A stretch of 24,766 nucleotides of DNA from contig CALFGU010000241.1 of NCBI GenBank assembly GCA_937877685.1, forward strand, positions 1 to 24,766. Direction: 5' to 3'. The stretch is from an uncultured Prevotella sp. (GTDB taxonomy: Bacteria; Bacteroidota; Bacteroidia; Bacteroidales; Bacteroidaceae). The position numbers and the translations under genes are program-made. The notes beneath the pieces were generated by a model. It did no database searches, was not told where the DNA came from, and saw only the letters and a list, made by a program, of their open reading frames with translations. Each line of letters begins with the position of its first letter. Position 1 is the first letter of the stretch. Below are positions 14,755-22,991 of this stretch, one piece after another.

Positions 14755-16932
14755 ATGACACCCGAGCGCGACGAACTCGTGATGCGCCAACTCTTACAGT
14801 TGGCCTACGATTTCAGTTACATCCCCACCTTCAACTATGAGGTGCATCCTCAATTATATGACTTGCTTCCGGAAATCAATCAGTTGATGCTTGATTCAAT
14901 GGACCATTGGTTTGAAACGGAAGGGCGAGAGTTTTCTGAGGAACACCGACGCAAGACCTCCTTACGCTTTTGCTTGACGTTGGGAGTGGGTGCGTCGTGG
15001 TTTTTCTACCAACAGGAGGAACCCATTGACGCAAAGTCGCTCTTTCAAATCATGGCGGCGCCACGCGGTGAGGATGCGATGGACGAGTTTATCGAAGACG
15101 CCGTGGGCATTTGGTTTTCGAGCGACTCCGACAAGCATTCCCAGTGGTTGGCTCTCTGTGATAGTACCTACGAAGTGCTCATCGCTCACTACGATTGGAG
15201 CAATAAGGAAGAGAAGGTCCAAGCGGGACTCACGTCTGTGAGAGCGGGCGTCGTAACAGGTATAGGGATTATCATGCGTGAGCGCACCAAGGCGCGTTAT
15301 GAGGGAGACTTTGCTTGGGATCAGCATGTTTGGAGCAGTTTTATTTGTGACAAGCGCCACACTATTGCTACGACGCTCGACATGTGGGTGCAGAAGTGCC
15401 TTAAAGTGGGACTCCCCATTGGCGGAAACATTGTTTCATTGCCGAAGGAGAACCCTCCTTACGAGCATCAAGTAGATTCTTACCACCAACTCACACTGCC
15501 GGGCAACGCGGGTATTCAAACGATTTTCCATATCGACGAAGGCATTCCCGCGATGGTGACAATGATTCCCCGCATTGACTCTTCGCGCACGCATTATCTG
15601 ATTGTTGACAAGGTGTATGAGCGCGACAACGGTGTGGAAGCCACTATCTGCGCCCACTTTGCCGATGACCCCTTAATGCGCGTCACCTTCTACGACACGG
15701 AGTACTTAAAAAACCGCGACCAATACTTTGCCGGTCAATGTTATGTCTTTGACCTCTACGGAATGGCCTATAACGCGTCCGTCGTTGGGCAATCGCAGAG
15801 CGCTTCTCCCTTTGGAGGCACAACGGCATTACATTCCTTCGTTCAGATTGACGGAATCCACCCCGAAGTGTGCCGTTTCAGAGCGCCCATTCAGGAAGTT
15901 TATAACGACCTTGACGTAATGATTCCGTCGCTTTACGAGGTAGAGGTGGGCATACCTTATAGTAATCCCCGTAGCGGTCAGAAACACGACCTCTCTGTGT
16001 TCATCCCCTCTCAACAGATTCCCAATGGCGAGGCGTTTCTCCAGAAAGGCACCGCCATCGAAGGCACTTTGATTTTGATGGGTAAGATGCGCGTGACCGC
16101 CAGTTTTGAAGAGCGCCCCAGCACTGAGGTTCGCTCCTTCACCCCCCTCACACAGCGCGGCACACCTCGCAAATTTATTCATAAATGTAAACCCTCGGAA
16201 GTGGGCATTGAGATGACCGATGCCGAGCGTCTAGCTTTTGCGAAGAAGGTAGTAAAATCCTTCTTAGGTCATGACTTGGAGGAGGCATTCGAAGGCGAGG
16301 ACGGTCCCGACTTCTTGGCTTCGCGCCACCGCAGTCTGTGGGTAAAGAGCGACGAGGACTATTGCGCCGCCTCGCGCTTCATGGAAGAGGACGTCACTCC
16401 CGCACTCTCACATTATTATCAGACGGGGCGCTTCCCCGTAATGGTTTACGTTTCGCTCTATGACAAACAGGGCGAACGCTGTCAATGGTTGAAGGGCGGC
16501 AGTTACACGGCGCAATTACATTATGGTTCAATGCTTCCCGGACAACGCATGGCGCCCCGCGAGGCTTACAAGCACGAGATGCTCCTTCAGGTGCTCTTCG
16601 AAGCCTTCCGCAATCTCCACACCTTCCCCCTCTGCAAGGTGCTCCACAAAGACCTTCATTACACCTCGCAAAACCTTCCCGACCCCATCGTTAGTCGCGA
16701 AGAATTCCTGGTTCACCTTGAAGGCGTGTTTGAAGCAAACCGCTTTAATCCCGAAGGGGCAATGAAGGTGAAGGTGGTCTTTAATGAAGAGAAAGAACCC
16801 TATATTGAACTCTCGTATCCCGACGGACTGATTGACCGCTTAGAGTTTAAATCTCACCAACACCTCATCACGGAAATCTGCATCCGCAATGTGAAGCGCC
16901 CCAATCCTGATGTTAACATAAACATTCACTGA
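14755..16932 (+). CDS. 725-residue protein of unknown family
   Basis: I do not recognise this family. There is no signal peptide or membrane helix, so it should be cytosolic. The first 200 residues look mainly helical (for example ELVMRQLLQLAYDF and IEDAVGIWF). A beta-rich middle, about 235-470, holds segments such as HYLIVDKVYERDNGVEATICAHF and GQCYVFDLYGMAYNASVV. The C-terminal part, about 490-725, is mixed. It is acidic and uses C-rich codons, like the housekeeping genes at the left and unlike the AT-rich cluster it follows. It has its own strong terminator downstream, so it is probably transcribed alone. The start at 14755 comes directly after TTATATTT, with no Shine-Dalgarno sequence. 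Confidence 0.85.
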   Translation: MTPERDELVMRQLLQLAYDFSYIPTFNYEVHPQLYDLLPEINQLMLDSMDHWFETEGREFSEEHRRKTSLRFCLTLGVGASWFFYQQEEPIDAKSLFQIMAAPRGEDAMDEFIEDAVGIWFSSDSDKHSQWLALCDSTYEVLIAHYDWSNKEEKVQAGLTSVRAGVVTGIGIIMRERTKARYEGDFAWDQHVWSSFICDKRHTIATTLDMWVQKCLKVGLPIGGNIVSLPKENPPYEHQVDSYHQLTLPGNAGIQTIFHIDEGIPAMVTMIPRIDSSRTHYLIVDKVYERDNGVEATICAHFADDPLMRVTFYDTEYLKNRDQYFAGQCYVFDLYGMAYNASVVGQSQSASPFGGTTALHSFVQIDGIHPEVCRFRAPIQEVYNDLDVMIPSLYEVEVGIPYSNPRSGQKHDLSVFIPSQQIPNGEAFLQKGTAIEGTLILMGKMRVTASFEERPSTEVRSFTPLTQRGTPRKFIHKCKPSEVGIEMTDAERLAFAKKVVKSFLGHDLEEAFEGEDGPDFLASRHRSLWVKSDEDYCAASRFMEEDVTPALSHYYQTGRFPVMVYVSLYDKQGERCQWLKGGSYTAQLHYGSMLPGQRMAPREAYKHEMLLQVLFEAFRNLHTFPLCKVLHKDLHYTSQNLPDPIVSREEFLVHLEGVFEANRFNPEGAMKVKVVFNEEKEPYIELSYPDGLIDRLEFKSHQHLITEICIRNVKRPNPDVNINIH

Positions 16933-16969
16933 GGCAAGAAATAATATCAGTCATACGGAATTTGAAATT

Positions 16970-17010
16970 ACTTATCGGCGCACTTTTCAGTAACATTGTG
17001 CGCCGTAAGT
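16970..17010 (+). terminator. GGCGCAC-type hairpin terminator
   Basis: CGGCGCAC (16976-16983) pairs with GTGCGCCG (16998-17005), and ACTTA / TAAGT extend the stem past one bulged T. TACTTATTGTTT follows. It ends transcription of the 725-residue gene and shares the GGCGCAC stem opening with the two terminators flanking the cluster. Confidence 0.75.
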
Positions 17011-17140
17011 TACTTATTGTTTCGGGGGAGTTACGCACCTCTCGGAATGAGTAAATTTAACAACTGAGCATCACGGACTTACGGATCGTTTCGCAAGTCC
17101 ATAGTGCTCCTTTCTCCCTCTATCTTTAAATCCCTTCACA

Positions 17141-17296
17141 ATGAAAATCCCCGGAGTCAGTTTTTCCTGGAAGCGCGCCTTAGGCATCTCTGAGGCAAAG
17201 CGCAAGATTTCGAAAAAAACGGGAATCCCCCTCACCAAAGGCGGACTACAGCGCAAGATTGGCGCATCTATCATCAAGGCCATCTTTAAGAAGTAA
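17141..17296 (+). CDS. 51-residue basic protein
   Basis: The frame gives MKIPGVSFSWKRALGI, then a strongly basic stretch (EAKRKISKKTGIPLTKGG) and a C-terminal helix ending FKK. The composition (many Lys/Arg, few acidic residues) and the SFSWKRALGIS...TGIPLTxxG pattern recall a short conserved hypothetical protein seen in several bacterial phyla; this is memory, not a search. It lies 34 bases before the YjbQ gene and could be co-transcribed with it. Function is unknown; nucleic acid binding is possible from charge alone. Confidence 0.7.
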   Translation: MKIPGVSFSWKRALGISEAKRKISKKTGIPLTKGGLQRKIGASIIKAIFKK

Positions 17297-17330
17297 ACCG
17301 CATTCCACTTTTCGCAACGCTACTACAGAA

Positions 17331-17744
17331 ATGATTACGCAAACCTGCTTTCAACTCTCGCCCAAGCGCCGTGGATGCCACCTCATTACGCGTGAGGTGA
17401 TGGAGCATCTGCCCCGTCCGTTGCCCCAGATGGGAATGCTCAACCTCTTTGTGCAACACACCTCGTGCGCACTCTCCATCAACGAGAATGCCGACCCTGA
17501 TGTGCGCACGGATATGAGCAAGATTATGGACCATCTCGTGCGTGAAGGCGAACCTTATTACGACCACACGATGGAAGGTCTTGACGACATGCCCGCCCAC
17601 GCCAAAAGTTCGCTCTTCGGCGTGAGCCTTACCATCCCCATTACGGGCGGGCGCCTCGCGCTCGGCACTTGGCAAGGCATCTACCTCTGCGAATTTCGCG
17701 ACTATGGCGGAGCGCGCAAACTGGTAGCGACAATTTATGGGTGA
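17331..17744 (+). CDS. YjbQ-family protein (UPF0047)
   Basis: The start at 17331 gives 137 residues, the normal family length; the upstream in-frame ATG at 17259 lies inside the 51-residue gene and is rejected. Conserved landmarks are HTSCALSINENADP (43-56), EGLDDMPAHAKSSL (82-95) and GRLALGTWQGIYLCEFRD (107-124). Family members form small trimers with conserved histidines and some show weak thiamine phosphate synthase activity, but the cellular role is not settled. It follows the small basic gene closely and has no clear terminator after it. Confidence 0.95.
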   Translation: MITQTCFQLSPKRRGCHLITREVMEHLPRPLPQMGMLNLFVQHTSCALSINENADPDVRTDMSKIMDHLVREGEPYYDHTMEGLDDMPAHAKSSLFGVSLTIPITGGRLALGTWQGIYLCEFRDYGGARKLVATIYG

Positions 17745-17890
17745 GGTTATAAGGTCGTGAGGTGGTTCCTAAAGACCTTAAAGACTTTAATGACCCTAAA
17801 AACCTTAACACCCTTACATCCTGCAAAGTCCCTCATAACCTCACAACCTCAAAACTTAAAAGCGAAGCGACCTCATAACCTCACAACTTT
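17745..17890. repeat. Low-complexity leader rich in CCTYATAACCTC words
   Basis: This gap holds repeated words such as ACCTTAAAGAC, CCTCATAACCTCACAACCTC and a second CCTCATAACCTCACAAC just before the next ATG. AGTCCCTCATAACC (17827-17840) closely matches AGTCCCTCACAACC at 87-100 before hisIE. The complement of similar words stands before the flavin-reductase gene (22902-22970). Confidence 0.6.
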
Positions 17891-18190
17891 ATGTACCAAA
17901 AGTTCATCATCACTCAAGACGGCGTCATGAAATTTGGGCGTGTCTATCAACACTGCGACTTATTGGATTATCACGAAGACTGCCCCTATGGTGGCGGACT
18001 TTGGAAGATTGACGAATCAAGGGGATCGATTCTTCTTTATGGTCGTTCCTTTGCCTTCGGTCCGCCAGATTTTAGCGGTTTAAAGCGTATTGATTGGACT
18101 GCTCTCGGAGGTAAGCCCCGCTCGCTCCTTTTCCTTCCCCACTGGCCTAATGAAGATGTGTTGGAACCCGTAATTGCCTCCCCCTATTAG
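17891..18190 (+). CDS. 99-residue hypothetical protein
   Basis: No family is recognised. There is no signal peptide or membrane segment. The sequence is rich in aromatic residues and glycine (CPYGGGLWKID, YGRSFAFGPPDFSGL, RSLLFLPHWPNED), with alternating hydrophobics suggesting a small beta-rich fold. The N-terminal MYQKFIITQDGVMKFGRVYQHCDLL resembles short hypothetical proteins of Bacteroidales. Only two bases separate its stop from the DUF1294 gene, so the two are almost surely co-translated. Confidence 0.8.
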   Translation: MYQKFIITQDGVMKFGRVYQHCDLLDYHEDCPYGGGLWKIDESRGSILLYGRSFAFGPPDFSGLKRIDWTALGGKPRSLLFLPHWPNEDVLEPVIASPY

Positions 18191-18192
18191 TC

Positions 18193-18474
18193 ATGCTCGC
18201 CCTCATCATCTACGGATTGTTAACCCTCAATCTCATCACCTTCATCACCTACGGCATTGACAAACGCAAAGCCAAGAAATCCCGTTGGCGCATTTCCGAA
18301 TCCTCGCTTCTCCTCCTCGCCCTCTGTGGCGGAAGCGTCGGAGCGTGGCTCGGCCTCAAGGTGTGGCACCACAAGACTCAGCACAAGAAGTTCTACATTG
18401 GGATACCCGTGATAATGGTAGTGCATTTTACACTTGTGATTTGGATGTTATGCTCTGACTTCTTTATGAAGTAA
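18193..18474 (+). CDS. DUF1294-family membrane protein
   Basis: The 93-residue protein carries the DUF1294 pattern YGIDKRKAKKSRWRISE, then LLLLALCGGSVGAWLGLKVWHHKTQHKKF, then a hydrophobic tail. Hydrophobic segments lie at about 2-19, 36-55 and 69-90, with two strongly basic loops between them. The family is widespread in bacteria, sometimes fused to a cold-shock domain; its function is not known. It ends the + strand run, facing the - strand genes. Confidence 0.92.
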   Translation: MLALIIYGLLTLNLITFITYGIDKRKAKKSRWRISESSLLLLALCGGSVGAWLGLKVWHHKTQHKKFYIGIPVIMVVHFTLVIWMLCSDFFMK

Positions 18475-18721
18475 TTATTACTCCTACGTTTTTGATAAAT
18501 AGTTCTTCCTGTCGTGTTAAGCGCAACGAGATGTTAGCAACCTACAGTTCTACATTTACTGGCAAATGACGCCTCCGCGCATCTAAACCAAATGGTGGTA
18601 GAAAAGATTGTATATCTTTACGTTTTAAGTCTTAAATAAGGCGCACAAAGTTAGACATTGTTTTTGCTAAAAGAGGTATGCGCTGAAGTATCAAAGGGAA
18701 CGTCATCCCTACACGACACAA
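18475..18721. other. Gap without a recognisable gene
   Basis: I see no coding frame or RNA family here. Around 18604-18620 there is a short AAAGAT / ATCTTT hairpin, and GGCGCAC recurs at 18641 with only a loose partner (TGCGC at 18678-18682). It may be decayed sequence. Confidence 0.4.
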
Positions 18722-18763
18722 AAACCCCTTATTCTCTCTGTTGAAAGAAAGAATAAGGGGTTT
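18722..18763 (+). terminator. Intrinsic terminator, 14-bp perfect stem
   Basis: AAACCCCTTATTCT (18722-18735) pairs perfectly with AGAATAAGGGGTTT (18750-18763), loop CTCTGTTGAAAGAA, followed by ATTTTTA. The A-run before the left arm could also let it work on the - strand. It sits between converging gene runs. Confidence 0.9.
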
Positions 18764-18805
18764 ATTTTTAGGCAACGATATAGGAATTGACCCTAACTTT
18801 CATTT

Positions 18806-18996
18806 CATACCCCCTCCCCGCCCAAGGCGGTACTCCCCCTATCTTAGGGGGAGAGTTTGGTTTGATACTTCCGTTAAAACAACTCAACAGGTGTAAACAA
18901 TCTCGGTTTCACTTGGTATAAATAGTGTAGGAATACTCCGCATGGGTTCTCCCCTTAAGATAGGGGGAGTACCGCCTTTGGCGGGGAGGGGGTATG
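18806..18996. repeat. 49-bp inverted repeat pair around a 93-base core
   Basis: Left arm 18806-18854 and right arm 18948-18996 are reverse complements with two differences. Each arm contains its own hairpin, CTCCCCCTA TCT TAGGGGGAG, and a GC-rich CCGCC...GGCGG palindrome-like part. The core encodes nothing clear. This looks like a paired REP-type element found between converging genes; the open frame at 18942-19142 is built from it and is not a gene. Confidence 0.85.
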
Positions 18997-19117
18997 ATGA
19001 TTCTTCTTATATTGGGTCAACTGCGATATTATTACCTATTTCTATGCAAGTCTGTCATCCTTACGGGGGCATTACGAAAGTAATGTTGGCGGACGGCAAT
19101 AAAACTGAAACGTGTGA

Positions 19118-19609
19118 CTATCCTATAGGACTATTTCCGTAAGCATTGTCACCTTCATCACTATCTCCAAATAACAAAACTAATCCATAGAAGGGAATTA
19201 ATTGATACCAACCAGGATTTCCCCTATCGTGACAACGTTTTGTGTTTTGTGCTATCATAAACCAGAAATAGGGGATTGAACCAATTAGGAAAACTGCCCA
19301 GTTTCCATCGAAAGTCGTTATGACAATTAACTGAAGAACAAAACTGTATAACCCAGCGAGAATGCGAGATAGCCAATATTCTGTTCTTCGGATTCTACCG
19401 TGAAAAGAAAATGGTCTTCTAAACATACCTACGTTAGTAAAATCAGGATCATCGTAGGGAGGTTCGAAACCAAATGAGTTTTCTTCTTGAACCTGTTCTT
19501 CATCAATTATTTCCACTGAATTAAGTTGTTCAAGATAAGTGCCACATTTTTCACATGTAATAACGTTATCATCAGCAACAAGATGATTACAATTCGGACA
19601 TTTTTTCAT
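19118..19609 (-). CDS. Zinc-ribbon DUF805 membrane protein
   Basis: The N-terminus has a zinc ribbon with CPNC (Cys4, Cys7) and CEKC (Cys19, Cys22). An acidic linker follows to about residue 60. The DUF805 domain starts with FSFHGRIRRTEYWLS, has hydrophobic helices around 80-95 and 104-117, then the conserved RCHDRGNPGWYQLIPFYGLVLLF and GDEGDNAYG-type end. DUF805 proteins are inner-membrane proteins of unknown function. At 163 residues it is longer than plain DUF805 because of the ribbon. It is probably transcribed from its own promoter near 19700. Confidence 0.93.
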   Translation of the reverse strand: MKKCPNCNHLVADDNVITCEKCGTYLEQLNSVEIIDEEQVQEENSFGFEPPYDDPDFTNVGMFRRPFSFHGRIRRTEYWLSRILAGLYSFVLQLIVITTFDGNWAVFLIGSIPYFWFMIAQNTKRCHDRGNPGWYQLIPFYGLVLLFGDSDEGDNAYGNSPIG

Positions 19610-19692
19610 AATCAGGAGTTTTAGAGATTACAGATTCATCACAAGCTAGGAAGCTAAAAATTGATATCCAAGATAAAGTCAACCTGCACCTA

Positions 19693-19700
19693 CAAAGGTA
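19693..19700 (-). promoter_or_regulatory. Possible -7 box for the DUF805 gene
   Basis: On the - strand, 19700 to 19693 reads TACCTTTG, a good -7 match, about 84 bases before the start codon at 19609. No clear TTTG is found at the right distance upstream, so confidence is limited. Confidence 0.45.
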
Positions 19701-19789
19701 GGTATAAATTTGCTTATCTGTTAAGTATCCGCTCAAAAGTTTTTTTAAATAGTTTTTCTACAACTGATGACGGACTAAGTTCAGAGAAA

Positions 19790-21001
19790 CTAAGGTTCAC
19801 TATCGTCTAAATATGGGAGGAAATAGTTTTTAGCGTCCTCATCCAAATTGGTGTTTGTAATTGAGGCGCGCAACGTACGCCTTAACCACTCCGCACGTTC
19901 CATATTGCCTAAATCCTTATACACCTGGATGTAGGGATATAGGAGTTCCATGTAATGCAACTGCATATTTTTAGACCCTTCCCATTCATCCTTTGGAGTG
20001 TAATTCGGGTCGGTGAAGAAATTCAACTTATACTTCTCAATGGCCCTCAGAGATGTCTCCGTATTGTCGTAAGGTTCGGGGCTGTATTTCTGCACCAATC
20101 CCTCAGAATAGAGACATGACTTCAAGAGTTCCAGTTGTTCTTCCACCACAAAATATTCAAGATACTTCACAGAGGGTCCGAAGTAAATAGGTCGCCCAGT
20201 CTCGTCACTCACATACTTTATAAAGTCAAGGAAATAGAAAGGGAAATGGTCAAAATCCACACTTTCTCCATTCACTCGGAAAGGTTGGATTCGGAGTTGG
20301 GAACAGAGGCTATCACGAAAGCGTTCATCATAAAGAAATACGCTTGGCACAACCGTCTTTCCTTGATGCAAATTCATGGCCCTTTGCAAGACTATTTTAG
20401 GTAAGACCTCCAAATCGCCATTACCCAGGAAGATGGCATTTTCAGGCAGTCCCAACAACTGGTTATCATTATAGCGTAAGGCATATTCGGGATAGTAATG
20501 CCCCTCATAAAGTTTCTTTGCACATGCTGTGAACTGCGCGCCACGCCTTCCCTTATCAGCATCAGCGCCCGTGCGCCACAAATAAGCAAGTAAGCAATCC
20601 ACGGTTATAAGATCGGCATCGCGAGGCATCAGTTGCAAAGCGCGCTCCGCATGTTGCGACGTGCCGTCCATATAATTCTTGTAAACACAATAATTATAGG
20701 TAAAACTGCCGGGAATAGCCTTCTCCATACGCTGGAGCACGACATTCACCGAATCTAAAGGCGGGCGCTCCTCCGTAAACCAGTTATTGAGATAAAACTC
20801 CGCCGTAAAAAGGTTGCGCCAAGCATCTTCTGACTTCGGATGTTTCTTTACTTCCTTATCCCAAAGTTCATACTGCTGGGCATACCAAGTTGCGTCTTTT
20901 CCCGTAGTGATTACGGGAAGCACACGTTCCTTTTGTTGTGCAACGAGTGAGAGAGAGGTTGCACACAAAAGTACTAAAGCAAGGGTTGAACGAAGTATCA
21001 T
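19790..21001 (-). CDS. Secreted protein of unknown function, possibly TPR-like
   Basis: A signal peptide is clear: MILRSTLALVLLCATSLSLVAQ, with cleavage likely after Ala-Gln near residue 22. The remaining 380 residues are soluble. Segments such as WYAQQYELWDKEVKKHPKSEDAWRNLF and AERALQLMPRDADLITVDCLLAYLW look like tetratricopeptide-type helical pairs, and the C-terminus has AEWLRRTLRASI. I do not recognise a named family. It should be in the periplasm or on the outer membrane's inner face. It follows the 21115-21816 gene on the same strand with a 113-base gap that holds an inverted repeat, so the two may be separate units. Confidence 0.8.
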   Translation of the reverse strand: MILRSTLALVLLCATSLSLVAQQKERVLPVITTGKDATWYAQQYELWDKEVKKHPKSEDAWRNLFTAEFYLNNWFTEERPPLDSVNVVLQRMEKAIPGSFTYNYCVYKNYMDGTSQHAERALQLMPRDADLITVDCLLAYLWRTGADADKGRRGAQFTACAKKLYEGHYYPEYALRYNDNQLLGLPENAIFLGNGDLEVLPKIVLQRAMNLHQGKTVVPSVFLYDERFRDSLCSQLRIQPFRVNGESVDFDHFPFYFLDFIKYVSDETGRPIYFGPSVKYLEYFVVEEQLELLKSCLYSEGLVQKYSPEPYDNTETSLRAIEKYKLNFFTDPNYTPKDEWEGSKNMQLHYMELLYPYIQVYKDLGNMERAEWLRRTLRASITNTNLDEDAKNYFLPYLDDSEP

Positions 21002-21067
21002 TATTGAAATTCTAATTAAAATTGGTTGTTAAGTTATGGCAATTCACTTTTAAATAAACGCAAAAGA

Positions 21068-21093
21068 TGGCAAACATAAGATTACATTTGCCA
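21068..21093 (-). terminator. Inverted repeat between two secreted-protein genes
   Basis: TGGCAAA (21068-21074) and TTTGCCA (21087-21093) pair over 7 bp; on the - strand the stem is followed by TCTTTTGCGTTTATTT. It fits a weak terminator for the 21115-21816 gene. It also overlaps TATGTTTG (- strand, 21078-21071), a possible -7 box for the next gene, so an operator role is an alternative. Confidence 0.45.
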
Positions 21094-21114
21094 CCTTTCT
21101 TCCTATCAAGAAAA

Positions 21115-21816
21115 TTACATTCTATAATCATATTCACTCTTACCGTCTGAAATGAACCAGGCAGACCCAGCAATTTTCAAACGATAAACATCTATGGTTG
21201 TTGAATTCAATTTTGCACCTAACGTACTTGGGATTTCACCAATAGTGCGGTAACCATTTTCATATACCACAACCAATGCATCATCTGTCACACATGTTGC
21301 CCATACAGCACCATATTTCTCCATACCTTCCGCAATCCATTCTTGAACTTCTGGTGATGACGCACTAATATGCTCTGTTGAAACCGCAATCCAGTTTCCT
21401 GCATCATTAAAGGTAACTGAGGTTATGACTTCTTTCTTTCTGTTCCACTCCTTAAGTTTCTGTTCCAAACTATAAGGGATGTTATTCCACACCACACCAT
21501 TATTTCCATAAAGGATTAACCAACTTCCGTTTTCAGTAAGTTGAACATCATCAATGTATTCACCATCTTCTGTAAGTTCATCCAGAGCATCTGTCAAACC
21601 ACTCGGACATCCACTTGCGGCCCACCCATTTCTGCCGTAAATCATCAAGTCTCCATTAGTCTTAGTAATAGCAACATTTCTACATTCCCCTCTACGAGAT
21701 ATCTGTTCACGAATATAACTTCTGTCTCTAGATTGAGCATTTGCCTCTGTAGAAGTCAAACATGTAAATGTAACACTTAAAAACAGCGTCACAATAAAAG
21801 ATACAATCTGTTTCAT
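21115..21816 (-). CDS. Secreted protein with propeller-like repeats
   Basis: A signal peptide is visible, MKQIVSFIVTLFLSVTF...ANA, cleaved near residue 27. The rest holds about four and a half repeats of roughly 40 residues. Each has a strand pair with W or G landmarks (NGDLMIYGRNGW, NGSWLILYGNNGVVW, AGNWIAVSTEHI, DALVVVYENGY, GSAWFISDGKS) followed by a helix-like stretch (LTDALDELTEDG, LEQKLKEWNRKK, VQEWIAEGMEKY, LGAKLNSTT). This suggests a small propeller-type or similar repeat fold, exported from the cytosol. No enzymatic motif is seen and no family is recognised. It has a good promoter upstream. Confidence 0.8.
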   Translation of the reverse strand: MKQIVSFIVTLFLSVTFTCLTSTEANAQSRDRSYIREQISRRGECRNVAITKTNGDLMIYGRNGWAASGCPSGLTDALDELTEDGEYIDDVQLTENGSWLILYGNNGVVWNNIPYSLEQKLKEWNRKKEVITSVTFNDAGNWIAVSTEHISASSPEVQEWIAEGMEKYGAVWATCVTDDALVVVYENGYRTIGEIPSTLGAKLNSTTIDVYRLKIAGSAWFISDGKSEYDYRM

Positions 21817-21883
21817 AATGCTCTTTTGTTTAAAAAGTTATTTTTGGATTAATCTACTATACTCACGATTAATGTTTTATTTT

Positions 21884-21917
21884 GCAAATATAAGTAAAAA
21901 ACACTTAAATCTACAAA
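21884..21917 (-). promoter_or_regulatory. Bacteroidota-type promoter for the 21115-21816 gene
   Basis: On the - strand, TTTG (21917-21914) and TATATTTGC (21892-21884) are 21 bases apart, matching the -33/-7 pattern. The start would be near 21877, some 60 bases before the ATG at 21816. Confidence 0.65.
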
Positions 21918-22009
21918 TTGTATAGTTTTTTCTCATGAAATTATTTTTCCAAGACAATGTTATACCTACATAAGATTTTACAAAGGCGAATATAGACATT
22001 CAAAGAGCA

Positions 22010-22309
22010 TTATGAACGCTTCTTCGCCCAAGTATTTGCCAGCACCACACCGATAAGTGTAACGAAGACAAAGCCTGGGGTCACGATGCCTATAAGAGCG
22101 GGCGGAATGTAGAGCAGGGCTAAAACAAAACCTGCCGAAAGGAGCAATATGAGGGAAACAATGAGGCGCAGGCGCTTGATGTCGTACTTCATGCGTTCCT
22201 TTTCTGAGGCGGTGTTATACCCTGCAATGAGGCAGTCGCCCTTGCCCAAAAATATCACAAGTGCGAGCAGAAGGAAGAGTGCGGCAAGGAGATAGGTTAT
22301 CCATTCCAT
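22010..22309 (-). CDS. DUF3784-family membrane protein
   Basis: The 99-residue protein has three hydrophobic segments, about 4-22, 48-68 and 71-91, and the DUF3784 landmark GDCLIAGYNTASEKERMKYD between the first two. Family members are small integral membrane proteins of unknown role, common in Bacteroidota and Firmicutes. It starts 25 bases after the stop of the flavin-reductase gene on the same strand, so the two are probably one transcript. Confidence 0.85.
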   Translation of the reverse strand: MEWITYLLAALFLLLALVIFLGKGDCLIAGYNTASEKERMKYDIKRLRLIVSLILLLSAGFVLALLYIPPALIGIVTPGFVFVTLIGVVLANTWAKKRS

Positions 22310-22334
22310 GTTTGCTTGATGAATTAAAATTTGA

Positions 22335-22898
22335 TTACTTCAACACCTTGCCGTCCGAAAATGCCTTACCCACTTGCTCGCCAAGGGCATGGTAAGTGTG
22401 GTTAATGGGATTGTAGGTAATGAGCGCCATCTTGTCAACGTCGGGTTTACCATCCGCGCCGAGATATTGCTCATCCACAAGAATGTTCACAATTTCCGCC
22501 ACAATGTAATACCCCTCCTCGCTCACATCAATCTTCTTGACGATGCGACATTCGAGAGTCATGGGAAAATCCGTGAATACGGGGGCATTGACATGCTCAC
22601 TCTTTACAGCAGTCCACCCCGCCTTTTGCATCTTTGCGGAATCGTTTTTCGCACTTACGATGCCCACGAAATCAGCCGCCACCATGGTGTCACGCGTTGC
22701 GAATGCCACGGTGAAGTCTGGGCAACGGTCAAGATTCTCAGTAGTGGCATGCGCCCCCATTGAGATCATGATTTCCTTCATATCCCATTGACCTCCCCAA
22801 GCTGCGTTCATCGCGTTCGGGGTTCCGTCTTCGTTGTAAGTCCCTATAATTAAAACGGGTTGTGGAAGCATCCACGCTTTTTGTCCAAAGTTTTTCAT
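22335..22898 (-). CDS. Flavin reductase-like protein (flavoredoxin type)
   Basis: The N-terminus PQPVLIIGTYNEDGTPNAMNAAWGGQWD matches the FMN-binding flavin-reductase-like domain, in which a PxPV strand leads to the G.PN(A/V)(M/N) loop. Later segments (ATTENLDRCPDFTVAF, ADFVGIVSAKND, HVNAPVFTDFPMTLECRIV, VDKMALITYNPINHTYHALGE) complete the split-barrel. At 187 residues the length is typical. Such proteins bind FMN and take part in flavin or electron transfer in the cytosol; the partner is unknown here. Its leader is made of the CCTATAACCTC words also found before hisIE and the 17891 gene. Confidence 0.92.
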   Translation of the reverse strand: MKNFGQKAWMLPQPVLIIGTYNEDGTPNAMNAAWGGQWDMKEIMISMGAHATTENLDRCPDFTVAFATRDTMVAADFVGIVSAKNDSAKMQKAGWTAVKSEHVNAPVFTDFPMTLECRIVKKIDVSEEGYYIVAEIVNILVDEQYLGADGKPDVDKMALITYNPINHTYHALGEQVGKAFSDGKVLK

Positions 22899-22991
22899 AA
22901 CATAAGGTTATAAGGTGATAGGTTTGAGGTTTTAAGGATTGGAGGTTATAGGAAGTTAGGAGTAAAATCATTGTTATCTGAAGCGCATAAC

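Noticed and set aside
18942..19142. 66-residue open frame on the + strand
   Set aside because: Its first third is the arm of the 49-bp inverted repeat, and it overlaps the end of the DUF805 gene.
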